This document shows positions 26,608 to 43,861 of a stretch of DNA of 64,000 nt, in pieces; position 1 is the first letter of the stretch; the number at the start of each line of letters is the position of its first letter. A model generated the notes under the pieces. It was not told the DNA's origin. It made no database searches and worked only from the letters and a program-made list of their open reading frames with translations. Source of the DNA: JAWKWA01 sp041397765. Lineage in GTDB: Bacteria > Pseudomonadota > Alphaproteobacteria > Rhizobiales > Hyphomicrobiaceae. The DNA lies in the NCBI GenBank assembly GCA_041397765.1, contig JAWKWA010000017.1, forward strand, positions 23,901 to 87,900. Direction: 5' to 3'. The position numbers and the translations under genes were made by a program.

Positions 26608-27141
26608 ATGGCCAAGCGCTGGTACATCGTGCACGCCTACTCGAATTTCGAGAGGAAGGTTGCCGAGGCGATCAAGGAGCGGGCGCAGAACCAGGGCCTG
26701 TCCGATCTGTTCGAGGCGGTGCTGGTGCCCATGGAGGAGGTCGTCGAGGTGCGCCGGGGCCGCAAGGTCTCCTCGGAGCGCAAGTTCTTCCCGGGCTACG
26801 TGCTCGTGAAGATGGACATGACCGACCAAGCCTATCACCTGATCAAGAACACGCCCAAGGTGACGGGCTTCCTTGGCACCGACAACAAGCCGATGCCGAT
26901 CACCGAGGCGGAGGCCAACCGCATCCTGCATCAGGTGCAGGAGGGGGTGGAGCGGCCGAAGCCGACGGTGTCCTTCGAGGTTGGCGAGCAGGTGCGCGTG
27001 GCCGACGGGCCGTTCGCCACCTTCAGCGGCCAGATCGAAGAGGTCGACGAGGAGCGCGCGCGCCTGAAGGTGGCGGTGTCGATCTTCGGCCGGGCGACGC
27101 CGGTCGAGCTCGAATTCGGACAGGTCGAGAAGGTCGGCTGA
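26608..27141 (+). CDS. nusG: Transcription termination/antitermination factor NusG
   Basis: This 177-residue NusG has an N-terminal NGN domain (MAKRWYIVHAYSNFERKVAEAI, VRRGRKVSSERKFFPGYVLVKM, VTGFLG) that binds RNA polymerase. The C-terminal KOW domain (VGEQVRVADGPFATFSGQIEEV) binds Rho or ribosomal S10. I chose ATG at 26608, where the family N-terminus begins. It follows secE and precedes rplK, the conserved order. Confidence 0.97.
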   Translation: MAKRWYIVHAYSNFERKVAEAIKERAQNQGLSDLFEAVLVPMEEVVEVRRGRKVSSERKFFPGYVLVKMDMTDQAYHLIKNTPKVTGFLGTDNKPMPITEAEANRILHQVQEGVERPKPTVSFEVGEQVRVADGPFATFSGQIEEVDEERARLKVAVSIFGRATPVELEFGQVEKVG

Positions 27142-27367
27142 GGCCGGCCCGCAGGTTACCGCGCCGCCGCCGGCCGCAGGGCCGGGGCGCGGATCGCCCG
27201 CCGGGACGCTGGACAATCGTCCGCCCCCGGCAGGCGAAAATGGGGCGCAACGCGCTCCCTCATGTCTGGTGGGAGGCTGCCGGCCTTGAGCCACAAGGCC
27301 GGGGACGCCGCACCACCGGCCCTTGTCACAGCAGGAGCCGCCCGCGGGGCGGCGGGTAAAGGGAAAA

Positions 27368-27796
27368 ATGGCAAAGAAGATCGACGGCTATATCAGCCTC
27401 AACGTGCCGGCGGGGGCGGCCAATCCCTCCCCGCCGATCGGTCCAGCGCTCGGCCAGCGCGGCGTGAACATCATGGGCTTCTGCAAGGAGTTCAACGCCA
27501 AGACCCAGCAGATGGAGAAGGGGATGCCGGTCCCCGTCGTCATCACGGTGTTCTCGGACAAGTCCTTCACCTTCATTATGAAGACGCCGCCGGCGACCTA
27601 TCTGATCAAGAAGGCGATCAAGGCGGAGAAGGGCTCGCAGGCGCCGGGACGGACCTCGGCCGGCACGATCACGATGGATCAGTGCCGCGAGATCGCCAAG
27701 GTCAAGCTCGCCGACATGAACGCAACCGATATCGACCAGGCTGCCCGCTCGATCGCCGGCTCCGCCCGCTCGATGGGCATCCAGGTGACGGAGTAG
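27368..27796 (+). CDS. rplK: 50S ribosomal protein L11
   Basis: This 142-residue protein of the GTPase-associated centre begins MAKKIDGYISLNVPAGAANP, has SPPIGPALGQRGVNIM, and ends with the rRNA-binding helices TAGTITM...DIDQAARSIAGSARSMGI. The length is canonical. rplA starts four bases after the stop, the usual L11-L1 pair. The 226-base spacer from nusG may hold an L1-type control site, but I cannot define it. Confidence 0.98.
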   Translation: MAKKIDGYISLNVPAGAANPSPPIGPALGQRGVNIMGFCKEFNAKTQQMEKGMPVPVVITVFSDKSFTFIMKTPPATYLIKKAIKAEKGSQAPGRTSAGTITMDQCREIAKVKLADMNATDIDQAARSIAGSARSMGIQVTE

Positions 27797-27800
27797 AGCC

Positions 27801-28508
27801 ATGGCGAAGAGCGGCAAGCGCCACAGGGCGGCGAGCGAGGGTATCGATGCTGCGAAGCTCTACCCGATCGATGCGGCCATCAAGCTCGTCAAGGAGCGCG
27901 CCAAGGCGAAATTCGACGAGACCGTCGAGATCGCGATGAATCTGGGCGTCGACCCCAAGCATGCCGACCAGATGGTGCGCGGCGTGTGCAATCTGCCGAA
28001 CGGCACGGGCCGGACGCTCAGGGTCGGCGTGTTCGCGCGTGGCGACAAGGCCGAGGAGGCGAGGAAGGCCGGTGCCGACGTGGTCGGCGCGGAGGATCTC
28101 GTCGAGACGGTGCTGAAGGGCACGATCGAGTTCGACCGCTGCATCGCGACGCCCGACATGATGCCGCTGGTCGGCCGGCTCGGCAAGGTGCTGGGTCCCC
28201 GCGGCCTGATGCCCAATCCGCGAGTCGGCACCGTCACGCCCAATGTCGGGCAGGCGGTGAAGGACGCCAAGGGCGGCGCGGTCGAGTTCCGCGTCGAGAA
28301 GGCCGGGATCATCCAGGCCGGGATCGGCAAGGCCTCGTTCAGCGATCAGGCGCTGATCGAGAACATCAAGGCCTTCACCGACGCGGTGGTGCGGGCGAAG
28401 CCGGCCGGCGCCAAGGGCACCTATGTGAAGCGCGTCGCGGTCTCCTCGACCATGGGGCCGGGCGTCAAGGTCGAGCTGCAGACCATCGTCGGTGCGCCGA
28501 GCGAATAG
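27801..28508 (+). CDS. rplA: 50S ribosomal protein L1
   Basis: This 235-residue L1 stalk protein, also a translational repressor of the L11 operon, contains the family signature LGKVLGPRGLMPNPRVGTVT and KGGAVEFRVEKAGIIQAGIG. It ends VSSTMGPGVKVELQTIVG. Full length and intact. rplK is four bases upstream. Confidence 0.98.
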   Translation: MAKSGKRHRAASEGIDAAKLYPIDAAIKLVKERAKAKFDETVEIAMNLGVDPKHADQMVRGVCNLPNGTGRTLRVGVFARGDKAEEARKAGADVVGAEDLVETVLKGTIEFDRCIATPDMMPLVGRLGKVLGPRGLMPNPRVGTVTPNVGQAVKDAKGGAVEFRVEKAGIIQAGIGKASFSDQALIENIKAFTDAVVRAKPAGAKGTYVKRVAVSSTMGPGVKVELQTIVGAPSE

Positions 28509-28956
28509 GCGAGCAGATCGCGGCTGCCGACGGCGAGGCCCTGCGGGGGCGTGGTCGGGGCAGCGGAATGAGTTTCCGCATCCGGTTCGACGTCCGGGCC
28601 GAGTGCGGGGAGACGGGTGGCTTCGAGGGTGGCACGGTCCGCCCGAGGGGCCGCCGACCTGTCCGAGATTGCAGGTGCCGGCAGCTCTTCCAGGAGCGTC
28701 CGGCCTAAGCCCCGAGGGGCCTGCATGAGATGGGGAGCTTGCGGACGGTTCTCGGCCCATTTCGGGCAGATGCCGTCGGTTCGACCCTCGTGTGCAGTCG
28801 TGTCGCTCAGATGCGCGACGCGGCGGACAGGCAGATCGATCGCCTCGCCGGTCCTTGGGGTTTGCCGGCCCTGGACACCGAGAATGGCAAGGCGGCGCAT
28901 GCAACCCGCGGCGCGGGACCTCAGGCGGGCCCGACCGCACACTTGGGAGTGAGCAG
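28509..28956 (+). promoter_or_regulatory. rplJ leader region
   Basis: 448 bases separate rplA and rplJ with no gene I can support. By analogy with other bacteria it should hold the rplJL(-rpoBC) promoter and the L10(L12)4 translational repression site, but I cannot identify the L10 kink-turn by eye. Confidence 0.4.
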
Positions 28957-29469
28957 GTGGACAGAGCTGCAAAGAAGGAGCTCGTCGCAACGCTCCACGA
29001 CGTGTTCAAGGACACGGGCGTGATCGTCGTTGCCCACTATGCCGGCCTCTCGGTCGCCCAGATGACCCAGCTCCGCCGCCAGATGAAGGCGGTCGGCGGC
29101 AAGGTCAAGGTGGCCAAGAACCGGCTCGTCAAGCTCGCCCTGGATGGCACGAGTGCCGCCCCGATCGCCGATCTCTTCACTGGTCCGACCGTCGTCGCGA
29201 CCTCGGAGGATCCGGTCTCGGCGGCCAAGGTCGCCGTCGATTTCGCCAAGGTCAACGACAAGCTCGTGATCCTCGGCGGCGCGATGGGGACCACCAAGCT
29301 CGACAGCCAGGGGATCAAGGCGCTCGCCGAGCTGCCGTCGCTCGATCAGCTGAGGGGCAACCTCATCGGCCTGATCCAGGCGCCGGCCAGCAAGATCGCC
29401 AGGATCGTCAACGAGCCGGGCAGCCAGATCGCGCGGGTCGTCAAGGCCCACGCCGAGAAGGCGGCCTAG
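28957..29469 (+). CDS. rplJ: 50S ribosomal protein L10
   Basis: This 170-residue stalk base protein holds the L7/L12 dimers. The start is GTG at 28957 (VDRAAKKELVATLHDVF), the usual site in this group, with GGAG eight bases upstream. Other markers are VVAHYAGLSVAQMTQLRRQM, KVAKNRLVKLAL and the C-terminal L7/L12-binding helix QIARVVKAHAEKAA. L10 normally represses its own mRNA. Confidence 0.97.
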   Translation: MDRAAKKELVATLHDVFKDTGVIVVAHYAGLSVAQMTQLRRQMKAVGGKVKVAKNRLVKLALDGTSAAPIADLFTGPTVVATSEDPVSAAKVAVDFAKVNDKLVILGGAMGTTKLDSQGIKALAELPSLDQLRGNLIGLIQAPASKIARIVNEPGSQIARVVKAHAEKAA

Positions 29470-29601
29470 AGGGACACGGACGGACGCCGGGTCGAGGCCG
29501 ACCCGGTGGTTGCGACGCAAGACAGGGGCAGGACGCCAGCTCCCGCAGGAGGGGCGAGCCCGCCGACACCGACACACACGAACCGATAGGAAACCTTACC
29601 C

Positions 29602-29979
29602 ATGTCGAAGCTGGAAAAGATCGTCGAGGATCTCTCGAGCCTGACCATTCTGGAGGCCGCCGAGCTCGCCAAGATGCTCGAGGACAAGTGGGGCGTCTCG
29701 GCCGCGGCGCCGGTCGCCGTGGCGGCCGTCGCCGGTGGCGGCGCGGCGGCGCCCGCCGTCGAGGAGAAGACCGAGTTCGACGTCATCCTCGTCTCGGGCG
29801 GCGACAAGAAGATCAACGTGATCAAAGAAGTCCGGGCCATCACGGGCCTTGGCCTGAAGGAAGCCAAGGATCTCGTCGAGGCCGGCGGCAAGGCCGTGAA
29901 GGAGGCCGTGCCGAAGGCCGACGCCGAGGCCATGAAGAAGAAGCTCGAGGAGGCTGGCGCCAAGGTCGAGCTGAAGTAG
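29602..29979 (+). CDS. rplL: 50S ribosomal protein L7/L12
   Basis: This 125-residue stalk protein has the N-terminal dimerisation helices LEKIVEDLSSLTILEAAELA, an Ala/Val-rich hinge (AAAPVAVAAVAGGGAAAPA) and the C-terminal factor-binding domain EFDVILVSGGDKKINVIKEV...GLGLKEAKDLVE. Complete. A hairpin follows nine bases after the stop. Confidence 0.98.
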   Translation: MSKLEKIVEDLSSLTILEAAELAKMLEDKWGVSAAAPVAVAAVAGGGAAAPAVEEKTEFDVILVSGGDKKINVIKEVRAITGLGLKEAKDLVEAGGKAVKEAVPKADAEAMKKKLEEAGAKVELK

Positions 29980-29987
29980 TCGCGGAT

Positions 29988-30033
29988 CGTCGCCGGAGTC
30001 TCTCCCCTGGAACGGGGGCGGCTCCGGTGACGG
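29988..30033 (+). terminator. Hairpin after rplL, possible attenuator
   Basis: Outer arms CGTCGCCGGAG and CTCCGGTGACG with inner CCCC...GGGG form a long imperfect stem directly after the rplL stop. It has no U tract. In many bacteria a partial terminator here sets the ratio of rplJL to rpoBC; whether this one does is inference. Confidence 0.5.
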
Positions 30034-30094
30034 CCGGATATGGGCGCCGGCAGCTTTCAGGGGCGATGGGCGCGGGCGCAGGGGCGGGGCAGAG

Positions 30095-30349
30095 ATGGAC
30101 GAGCAGACACGCGGCATCGTGGTCACGATCATCATCGGCATCCTCGCCGGCTGGCTTGCGAGCCTGCTCGTCGGTGGCGGCGGGCTGGTGCGCTATCTGG
30201 TGATCGGACTCATGGGCTCGGTGGTCGGGGGCTATCTGTTGCGCGTGGCCGGCATCAATCTGGGCATCCGCAACGAGCTCCTGCATCAGATCGCGACGGC
30301 GACGATCGGCGCGGTCGTGGTGGTGCTGCTGGCCCGGCTGATCGCCTGA
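30095..30349 (+). CDS. GlsB/YeaQ/YmgE-family small membrane protein
   Basis: This 84-residue protein has three short membrane helices rich in glycine (VVTIIIGILAGWLASLLVGG, LVIGLMGSVVGGYLL, TIGAVVVVLLARLIA), the pattern of the GlsB/YeaQ/YmgE transglycosylase-associated or stress-response family. ATG at 30095 is preceded by GGGGCGGGGCAGAG. It sits in the same direction between rplL (115 bases upstream) and rpoB (560 bases downstream), where normally no gene occurs, so it may be read by the ribosomal-protein/polymerase transcript. Confidence 0.85.
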   Translation: MDEQTRGIVVTIIIGILAGWLASLLVGGGGLVRYLVIGLMGSVVGGYLLRVAGINLGIRNELLHQIATATIGAVVVVLLARLIA

Positions 30350-30908
30350 GACGCAGTCAGCCCGAAGCCGAGACAAGAGCGGAGGACGAGAACCCCAAGA
30401 CAGCATCGCAGGCGCTTTCATCGGAACGGAGACGACCGGACGTGCTGTGCCGACAGCCGGAAGGCGGAATGACAATCGAATGAGATGAGACGGTTCCCCC
30501 TGGATTCTCGGATCAGAGGATTCCGGGCGAGCCGTTTTTGCGCGTGCGCGTGGCAGCAGTCGGGCAAGCCGGCGGCGATCTGCGACGGGCGCGGGCTGCA
30601 GCGGGGGAAGCGGCGGGCATCCCGGCCAGCCTGGCGGCGGAGCCGGTCGGCTTCGGAGCAGGTTGACTTCGGAACCGGTCGGCTTCGGAGCCAGATGACT
30701 GGGGAACGGAATATCGAGGGCGCGGGCAGCATGCGGCTGCGGCGCGGCCGCCTCGACAGCGGAACGACGGGCTGGCCGGCCCCGTAATGCCGGCTCGAGA
30801 CGAGACTGGAGCGAGGCCGGCGACGAAATGCGGGCGGCCGGCTCGCGGACGTGGCAATTGCGGCGGGTCGCCTGAAGGCCCGGCCGCGAAAAACCTACGA
30901 GGACCCTG
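30350..30908 (+). other. Long rpoB leader, repeat-derived
   Basis: 559 bases with no gene. It contains an imperfect palindrome around CCTGGATTCTCGGATCAGAG at about 30499, of the kind common between Hyphomicrobiales genes, and the 32-bp tandem duplication at 30643. The rpoB start at 30909 follows ACGAGGACCCTG. Confidence 0.5.
30643..30706 (+). repeat. Two tandem 32-bp units in the rpoB leader
   Basis: CCGGTCGGCTTCGGAGC occurs at 30643-30659 and again at 30675-30691, and the following 15 bases of each unit are similar (...GACTTCGGAA versus ...GACTGGGGAA). It is a two-copy tandem duplication with a few substitutions. Confidence 0.7.
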
Positions 30909-35069
<4,161 letters not shown>

Positions 35070-35264
35070 CGAGCGGCACGAGAATGGGCCGGGAGGGCGG
35101 CGGCGGGCTACGGGGCCCGCTCGCGGCTTCCCGGCAGCCCCAAGCCCCGTGCGCCGGCAGCGCGGGGGCGAAGAGATGAAATGGCGGCGGCCCCGGCGGC
35201 CACCCCGATGAGCAGACCCCCAAACGCGGCGCCTCCCGCCCAGAGGCGCCCTGAGGAGACAGGG

Positions 35265-39524
<4,260 letters not shown>

Positions 39525-39555
39525 GCGCCCGAAGTCCGCAAGGTGAGTTGCAAAT

Positions 39556-39592
39556 GGGGCCATCCGTCATCGGCGGGTGGCCCCTTACTGTT
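39556..39592 (+). terminator. Terminator-like hairpin after rpoC
   Basis: Arms GGGGCCATCC and GGGTGGCCCC pair around a nine-base loop 32 bases after the rpoC stop and are followed by TTACTGTTTG, a weak U-rich tail. Confidence 0.7.
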
Positions 39593-39657
39593 TGCGGGCC
39601 CGCCAGAAGAGGCCAAAGGAGCCAGCGCGCGGGGCAGGCAGGAGAGCCGTGCGGGGA

Positions 39658-40266
39658 TCAGCTGGTGGGCAGGTCGGTCTCGCTCAGCCGGCGGAAGCTG
39701 ACACCGGTCAGGCGCCAGCCCGCCTGTCCGAGCTCGAAGCGGGCGATGGTGCTGAGGCCCATTCGGGCCGGATCGAAGGTCTCGATCTCGAAGCGGGTGA
39801 AGCCCGAGAAGCCCGCCTTCAGGATGGTCATGGCCGCAAGGCGGCGGGCGCGGCTCTCTGCGCCTCCGGGCAAGGTCGGGGCCGCCGCCCTGGCCGGCGT
39901 CGTCACCGCACCACCACCGCCGCCGCCGAAGCCGCTGGCGAGAAGACGCGGCAGTCCCGCCGGTGTGACATTGGCATCGATCATGCGGTGGACGATGAGG
40001 GTGCCGAGAGTGCCGCCGAGGCGGAAGACGCCGCCATCGCGGCGCGGCTGGCCGAAGCGGTCGCGGCCGATCGGAGGGGCGCTCGCTTCGGCGGCATGGG
40101 CTTCCTTGAGGCTGCGGCGCAAGGCGGGGAAGTCGATCAGCCGGGCGACCGCCACCCGGTCGTCGTGCTCGAGGGCGCGTCGGAGCTGCTCGGCGGCGAT
40201 CAGCGGCTGGACCGCATAGAGCGCCCAGCCGACCACCATGGCGATGGCAAGCTTGATGATGAGCAT
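39658..40266 (-). CDS. DUF2939 domain protein
   Basis: This 202-residue protein has an N-terminal membrane helix or signal (LIIKLAIAMVVGWALYAVQP), then YAVQPLIAAEQLRRALEHDD...RLIDFPALRRSLKE, which is the DUF2939 hallmark of a short domain that follows a signal sequence. A glycine-rich linker (SGFGGGGGGAV) and the closing GFTRFEIETFD...IARFELGQAGWRLTGVSF suggest a small periplasmic beta domain. Function is unknown. It is convergent with rpoC and separated by about 280 bases from the upstream protease gene. Confidence 0.75.
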   Translation of the reverse strand: MLIIKLAIAMVVGWALYAVQPLIAAEQLRRALEHDDRVAVARLIDFPALRRSLKEAHAAEASAPPIGRDRFGQPRRDGGVFRLGGTLGTLIVHRMIDANVTPAGLPRLLASGFGGGGGGAVTTPARAAAPTLPGGAESRARRLAAMTILKAGFSGFTRFEIETFDPARMGLSTIARFELGQAGWRLTGVSFRRLSETDLPTS

Positions 40267-40547
40267 GGCGCCATCCCCGAGGAAGAGGCGAGAGCGAGGG
40301 CGGGACGCCTGGCCCCTCCCCGTGAGGAGCCCGCGAACCGTCAGTCTTGCTCAATCCGCGAGGAAGGCGGCGAAACTCTGACGCGCCGGGCCGATGGCAC
40401 TCTCATACCGGCGCGCACGAATTTCCACGCGTGATCCAGTTGGACGCGCGCCGGTAGCGCCATTGATTGCGCGCGGCCGCCTCGCCGACTCCGCGCGCGG
40501 GCAACCTCGCGAAAGCGATGCGTCCAGCCATCGGGTCGCGGCACCGC

Positions 40548-42041
40548 TCAGGGCGTCGTCGTGGGGATCGGATTCTTGATGCTGCCGAGCTTGCCGCCCG
40601 GGCTCCAGTCGAGATCAAGGGCCGGATCGTCGACCGTCTCGGTCTCGCCGGGCTTCCAGTCGAGATCGAGCCCGTCGCTGCCCTCGATCGACGGTGGCTT
40701 CCAGTCGAGGTCGAGCTCGTTGATGCTCTCGCCGGTGCCCGGCGCCCAATCGAGGTCGAGGTCGGCATTCAGCAGCGAATCCCTCTGCTCGACCGGTTTG
40801 CCGCCCTCGGTGCGCGGCACCTGGTCGATGCCGTCGGACGAGTCGGTGCTGATCGGGGGAATGCCGCGAGAGACCTCCGCGCCGTCATTGAGGCCGGCCG
40901 AGCGCTGCTCGGTCTCGGCGCCCGATTCAGGCTCGCTGCAGATATGGCGGATCGCCGCCCAATCCTCGTCGGTGACCGATGGGGTCGCGGGATAGTCCTC
41001 GACCTTCTCGACTTCCTCGATGCGCTCGGGCGTCGGGGGATGGGTCGAGAAGATGTCGGCGGCGCTGGTGGTGAGCGAGTCCTCGTCGGTCTTGTGGTCG
41101 CCATCGGAACCTTCCAAGGCGGACAGCCGGCGGAAGAAGCCGGCGAGCGGCTTCACCGAGATGCCGGCCTCCTTCAGGATGCGGATGGCATGGGCGTCGG
41201 CCTCGCGCTCGGCACCGCGGCTGTAGCGGAGCTGGAGCACGGCGCCGCCGATATTGCCGAGCGTCGAGGAGGAGCCGGAGAAGACGAGCTCCATGCCGGC
41301 CGAGACGCCGACCGCGCGGATGATGCCGGCCTCGGGATGATATTCGATGCCGTGGCCCATCTCGTGGGCGAGCACGCCTGCCACCTCGTCGGGCGTCTCG
41401 GCGGCGTCGATGAGGCCCGTGCTGATGACGATCTGCTCGCCGGGAAGCGCGAAGGCGTTGACGATGTCCCAATCGACGACGCGGACATGGAAGGGCCGGT
41501 CGGTGCCCGATGCCGCCGACAGTCGCGCGGCGAGCCGCGCCAGCGCCTCGGTCCCGCGCGGGTCGGTGCATACCGGGTGACCGTCGGTGAAGGCCTCGGC
41601 GGCGCGCTCGCCGATCGCATTGCGGACCGGGTCTGGCAGGAGGCGGGCGACGGCCTTGGCTGGCGAGAGATCGAGGGCCCAGATGCCGCCGACGATCGCG
41701 GCGACGAGGGCGGTGAGGACGAGCCAGGGCCGGGCATGGCGCAGGCGGATCGAGCCGGCCTTCAACTGCGGCGAGACCTTCAGGATCGCCGCGGCGAAAG
41801 CGGGGTCGTCGATGAAGAGCGTCTCGCCGGGGTGATCGGCCGAATGCAGGAGGACGTCGCGCGAGCCCTTGAGGACCGGTGCCGAGGCCGTCAGGCGATG
41901 GAAGGCCCAGGTCTCGCGCTTGGTGTTGCCGTAGTCCTGCAGCGTGCGCTCCTCGATCTCGAGGGCACGCTCGAGACGGACCTGGACGAGGCGCGACACC
42001 GCAGCCTTGCCGTCGCTGAGACGGCCCTTGAAGATCGTCAT
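40548..42041 (-). CDS. Membrane-anchored M48 zinc metalloprotease with an LDLDW-repeat tail
   Basis: This 497-residue peptidase has an N-terminal cytosolic beta-rich segment of about 100 residues, one membrane helix (PWLVLTALVAAIVGGIWAL) and an M48 domain with HEMGH at 226-230. The third zinc ligand lies in the downstream EREADAHAIRIL. The C-terminal about 130 residues are acidic and disordered-looking and contain four LDLDW motifs starting at about 428, 443, 458 and 475, spaced 15, 15 and 17, each followed by a proline/glycine turn. I do not know this tail from other M48 enzymes. The gene starts 19 bases after the DUF898 stop, so the two are cotranscribed; M48 and DUF898 genes are often paired. 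Confidence 0.88.
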   Translation of the reverse strand: MTIFKGRLSDGKAAVSRLVQVRLERALEIEERTLQDYGNTKRETWAFHRLTASAPVLKGSRDVLLHSADHPGETLFIDDPAFAAAILKVSPQLKAGSIRLRHARPWLVLTALVAAIVGGIWALDLSPAKAVARLLPDPVRNAIGERAAEAFTDGHPVCTDPRGTEALARLAARLSAASGTDRPFHVRVVDWDIVNAFALPGEQIVISTGLIDAAETPDEVAGVLAHEMGHGIEYHPEAGIIRAVGVSAGMELVFSGSSSTLGNIGGAVLQLRYSRGAEREADAHAIRILKEAGISVKPLAGFFRRLSALEGSDGDHKTDEDSLTTSAADIFSTHPPTPERIEEVEKVEDYPATPSVTDEDWAAIRHICSEPESGAETEQRSAGLNDGAEVSRGIPPISTDSSDGIDQVPRTEGGKPVEQRDSLLNADLDLDWAPGTGESINELDLDWKPPSIEGSDGLDLDWKPGETETVDDPALDLDWSPGGKLGSIKNPIPTTTP

Positions 42042-42060
42042 GGCATCACTCTCCGGCGGC

Positions 42061-43236
42061 TCAGCCCAGGGCGTCGATGTCGAAGGCCTCGGCCAGACCC
42101 TCGCCCGTGCGCGACAGGCGGTGGGTGCTCTGGCCTATCGTGGCGAAATCGAGCGTGCCCTCGGTCACGAGCCGCTCGATCAGGAATTTGAAGGTCCGCG
42201 CCTCGGCGACCGGCCTCAGGATGGTCAGCGAGGCGAGCGTCAGAAGATAGTTCGATATGAAGAGCCAGACCAGCCCGAGTGCGGTGACATCGAGCCGGAA
42301 GCTCAGTGTGCCGAGCGTCGTGCGGCTGGTGAACTGGTTGAGCATGCGCGCCTGGTACCAGCCATAGAACAGCGAGTAGAGCAGCAGGCAGGAAACGACG
42401 ATGGCGAAGATGATGACGTTCTCGCCCGTCGAGAACTGCAACTCGGGCGGGGCGACGCCGGCCTCCTGGGCCTTCGAGATCGCCTCGAACTTGTCCCAGA
42501 AGGCGAACATGAACAGCGCGACGGCGAGAACATAGACGAGGATCCCGCCGACCCAGGCGAGCACATAGGGCGGGTAGAGCGGCCCGGCCTGGCCCTTGTA
42601 GAGGAAGGCCTTGTCGCCGAAGCGCATGTCGTTGGTGATGGTGCGGTGCAGGAAATTGGCGCGCCAGGGCACGATCCAGCCCCAGGTGAAGGGGATGAGG
42701 AGCAGCGACCAGAAGGCCGACCAGCCGAAACCGAGCGAGGAGCCGACGAGGGCGCCACGGATGCCGCGGAAGCGGGTGCGCGACAGGCGATAGCGCCGGG
42801 CCCGGTAGACCGCGATGCCGACCAGGAAGAAGATCAGCACGTAGACGGCCATGAAGAGGATGAAGAAGGCCGGATGCTCGGGGCCGAAATAGATCTGGGT
42901 GAAGGTGAACAGCCCGATCATGGGCAGCAGCACGAGGAAGAACACGATGATGAAGCCGAGGAACAACTCCCGGCCGGTGCCGACATATTCGAGCGGCTCG
43001 CCATTGATGCGCACGGATTGCCAAATGCGGCGGCGCACCTCGGTCTTGCCCCAGAACTGGTAGAAGCCCAGCGTGACGATCGTCAGTAGCATGTTGAGGA
43101 GGCCGAGACCGGCCAGCGACCAGGGCGAGCCGTGCCAGGTGATGCGGACGGGCTCGCCGGCGCCCGAGCCGGTGGATGTGGCAGGCGCGCCGCTCTCGAG
43201 CGGTATGCCGGTCGCGGGCACTGACGTATCGCTCAT
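42061..43236 (-). CDS. DUF898 (YjgN-type) membrane protein
   Basis: This 391-residue protein has about eight membrane helices. The DUF898 features are the repeated WHGSPWSLAGLGLLNMLLTIVTLGFYQFWGKTEVRRRIW unit, in which FYxFWxKxxxRR marks the helix end, and AVYRARRYRLSRTRFRGIRG. ATG at 43236 follows GGAGGGG. A Ser/Gly/Ala-rich 35-residue N-terminal extension precedes the first helix. It sits directly upstream of the M48 protease gene, which suggests that the two proteins act together, for example at the membrane; this is inference. Confidence 0.88.
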   Translation of the reverse strand: MSDTSVPATGIPLESGAPATSTGSGAGEPVRITWHGSPWSLAGLGLLNMLLTIVTLGFYQFWGKTEVRRRIWQSVRINGEPLEYVGTGRELFLGFIIVFFLVLLPMIGLFTFTQIYFGPEHPAFFILFMAVYVLIFFLVGIAVYRARRYRLSRTRFRGIRGALVGSSLGFGWSAFWSLLLIPFTWGWIVPWRANFLHRTITNDMRFGDKAFLYKGQAGPLYPPYVLAWVGGILVYVLAVALFMFAFWDKFEAISKAQEAGVAPPELQFSTGENVIIFAIVVSCLLLYSLFYGWYQARMLNQFTSRTTLGTLSFRLDVTALGLVWLFISNYLLTLASLTILRPVAEARTFKFLIERLVTEGTLDFATIGQSTHRLSRTGEGLAEAFDIDALG

Positions 43237-43561
43237 GATACCACCCCTCCATCGTCCGCGCGCGGAACGCACGTTCCGAGACACGGGAGCCTGAGCCCGC
43301 CTCGGCGGCACGGACCCGCGCGAATTTCCCATCCCGACGAGCGATAACATCGGCTCGGGCGGTCCGCCAGACAAGTCCCACCCGGCAATCTGCCGCCGAT
43401 TTGCCAAAGTTGGGTCAACGCCCGGTCGAAGTGAGACGATAGCAATGCCCTGCCGGAGACGGGCGGCGGGGGCCGCTTTCGTCGTTCCCTGCAAGAACAG
43501 GGGCCGGCCAAGGCGAAGAGACCCCGGCGGTGTCCGGGGCCATACGAGGGAATATCGGGTA
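43237..43561. other. Divergent spacer
   Basis: 325 bases between the divergent DUF898 and small membrane protein genes. It should hold promoters for both, but no clear -35/-10 pair stands out and I see no other element. Confidence 0.4.
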
Positions 43562-43861
43562 ATGCGTCATTCTCTTCTCGCCCCGCTCGCCGGCCTCGTC
43601 CTGCTGGCGCCGGCGGTGGCATGGGCCGGTGGCGATGGTGGCGTCGTCGAGGCCGGCGTGGTCGCGCTCGGCGACGCGGCGTCGTTCGGGGCGATCTTCG
43701 CGGCGCCGGCGGCCGGTCTCCTCGGCATCGCGGTGCTCTGGCGCGTGGTGCGCACGCTCGGGCTCGGCCTGTCGCTGGCAGGAGCGCTGGTGCTGGCGCT
43801 CAGCTTCGTCGCGATCGTGTTCGGTGCGCCCGATCTGGCGGGATTCCATATCCCGACCTGA
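43562..43861 (+). CDS. Small exported membrane protein
   Basis: This 99-residue protein has a signal peptide (MRHSLLAPLAGLVLLAPAVAWA, cleavage after AWA), a short acidic-poor segment, and two hydrophobic stretches (FGAIFAAPAAGLLGIAVLWRVV and LGLSLAGALVLALSFVAIVFGAP). The codon use and signal peptide are convincing; no family recognised. It is divergent from the DUF898-M48 pair. Confidence 0.55.
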   Translation: MRHSLLAPLAGLVLLAPAVAWAGGDGGVVEAGVVALGDAASFGAIFAAPAAGLLGIAVLWRVVRTLGLGLSLAGALVLALSFVAIVFGAPDLAGFHIPT

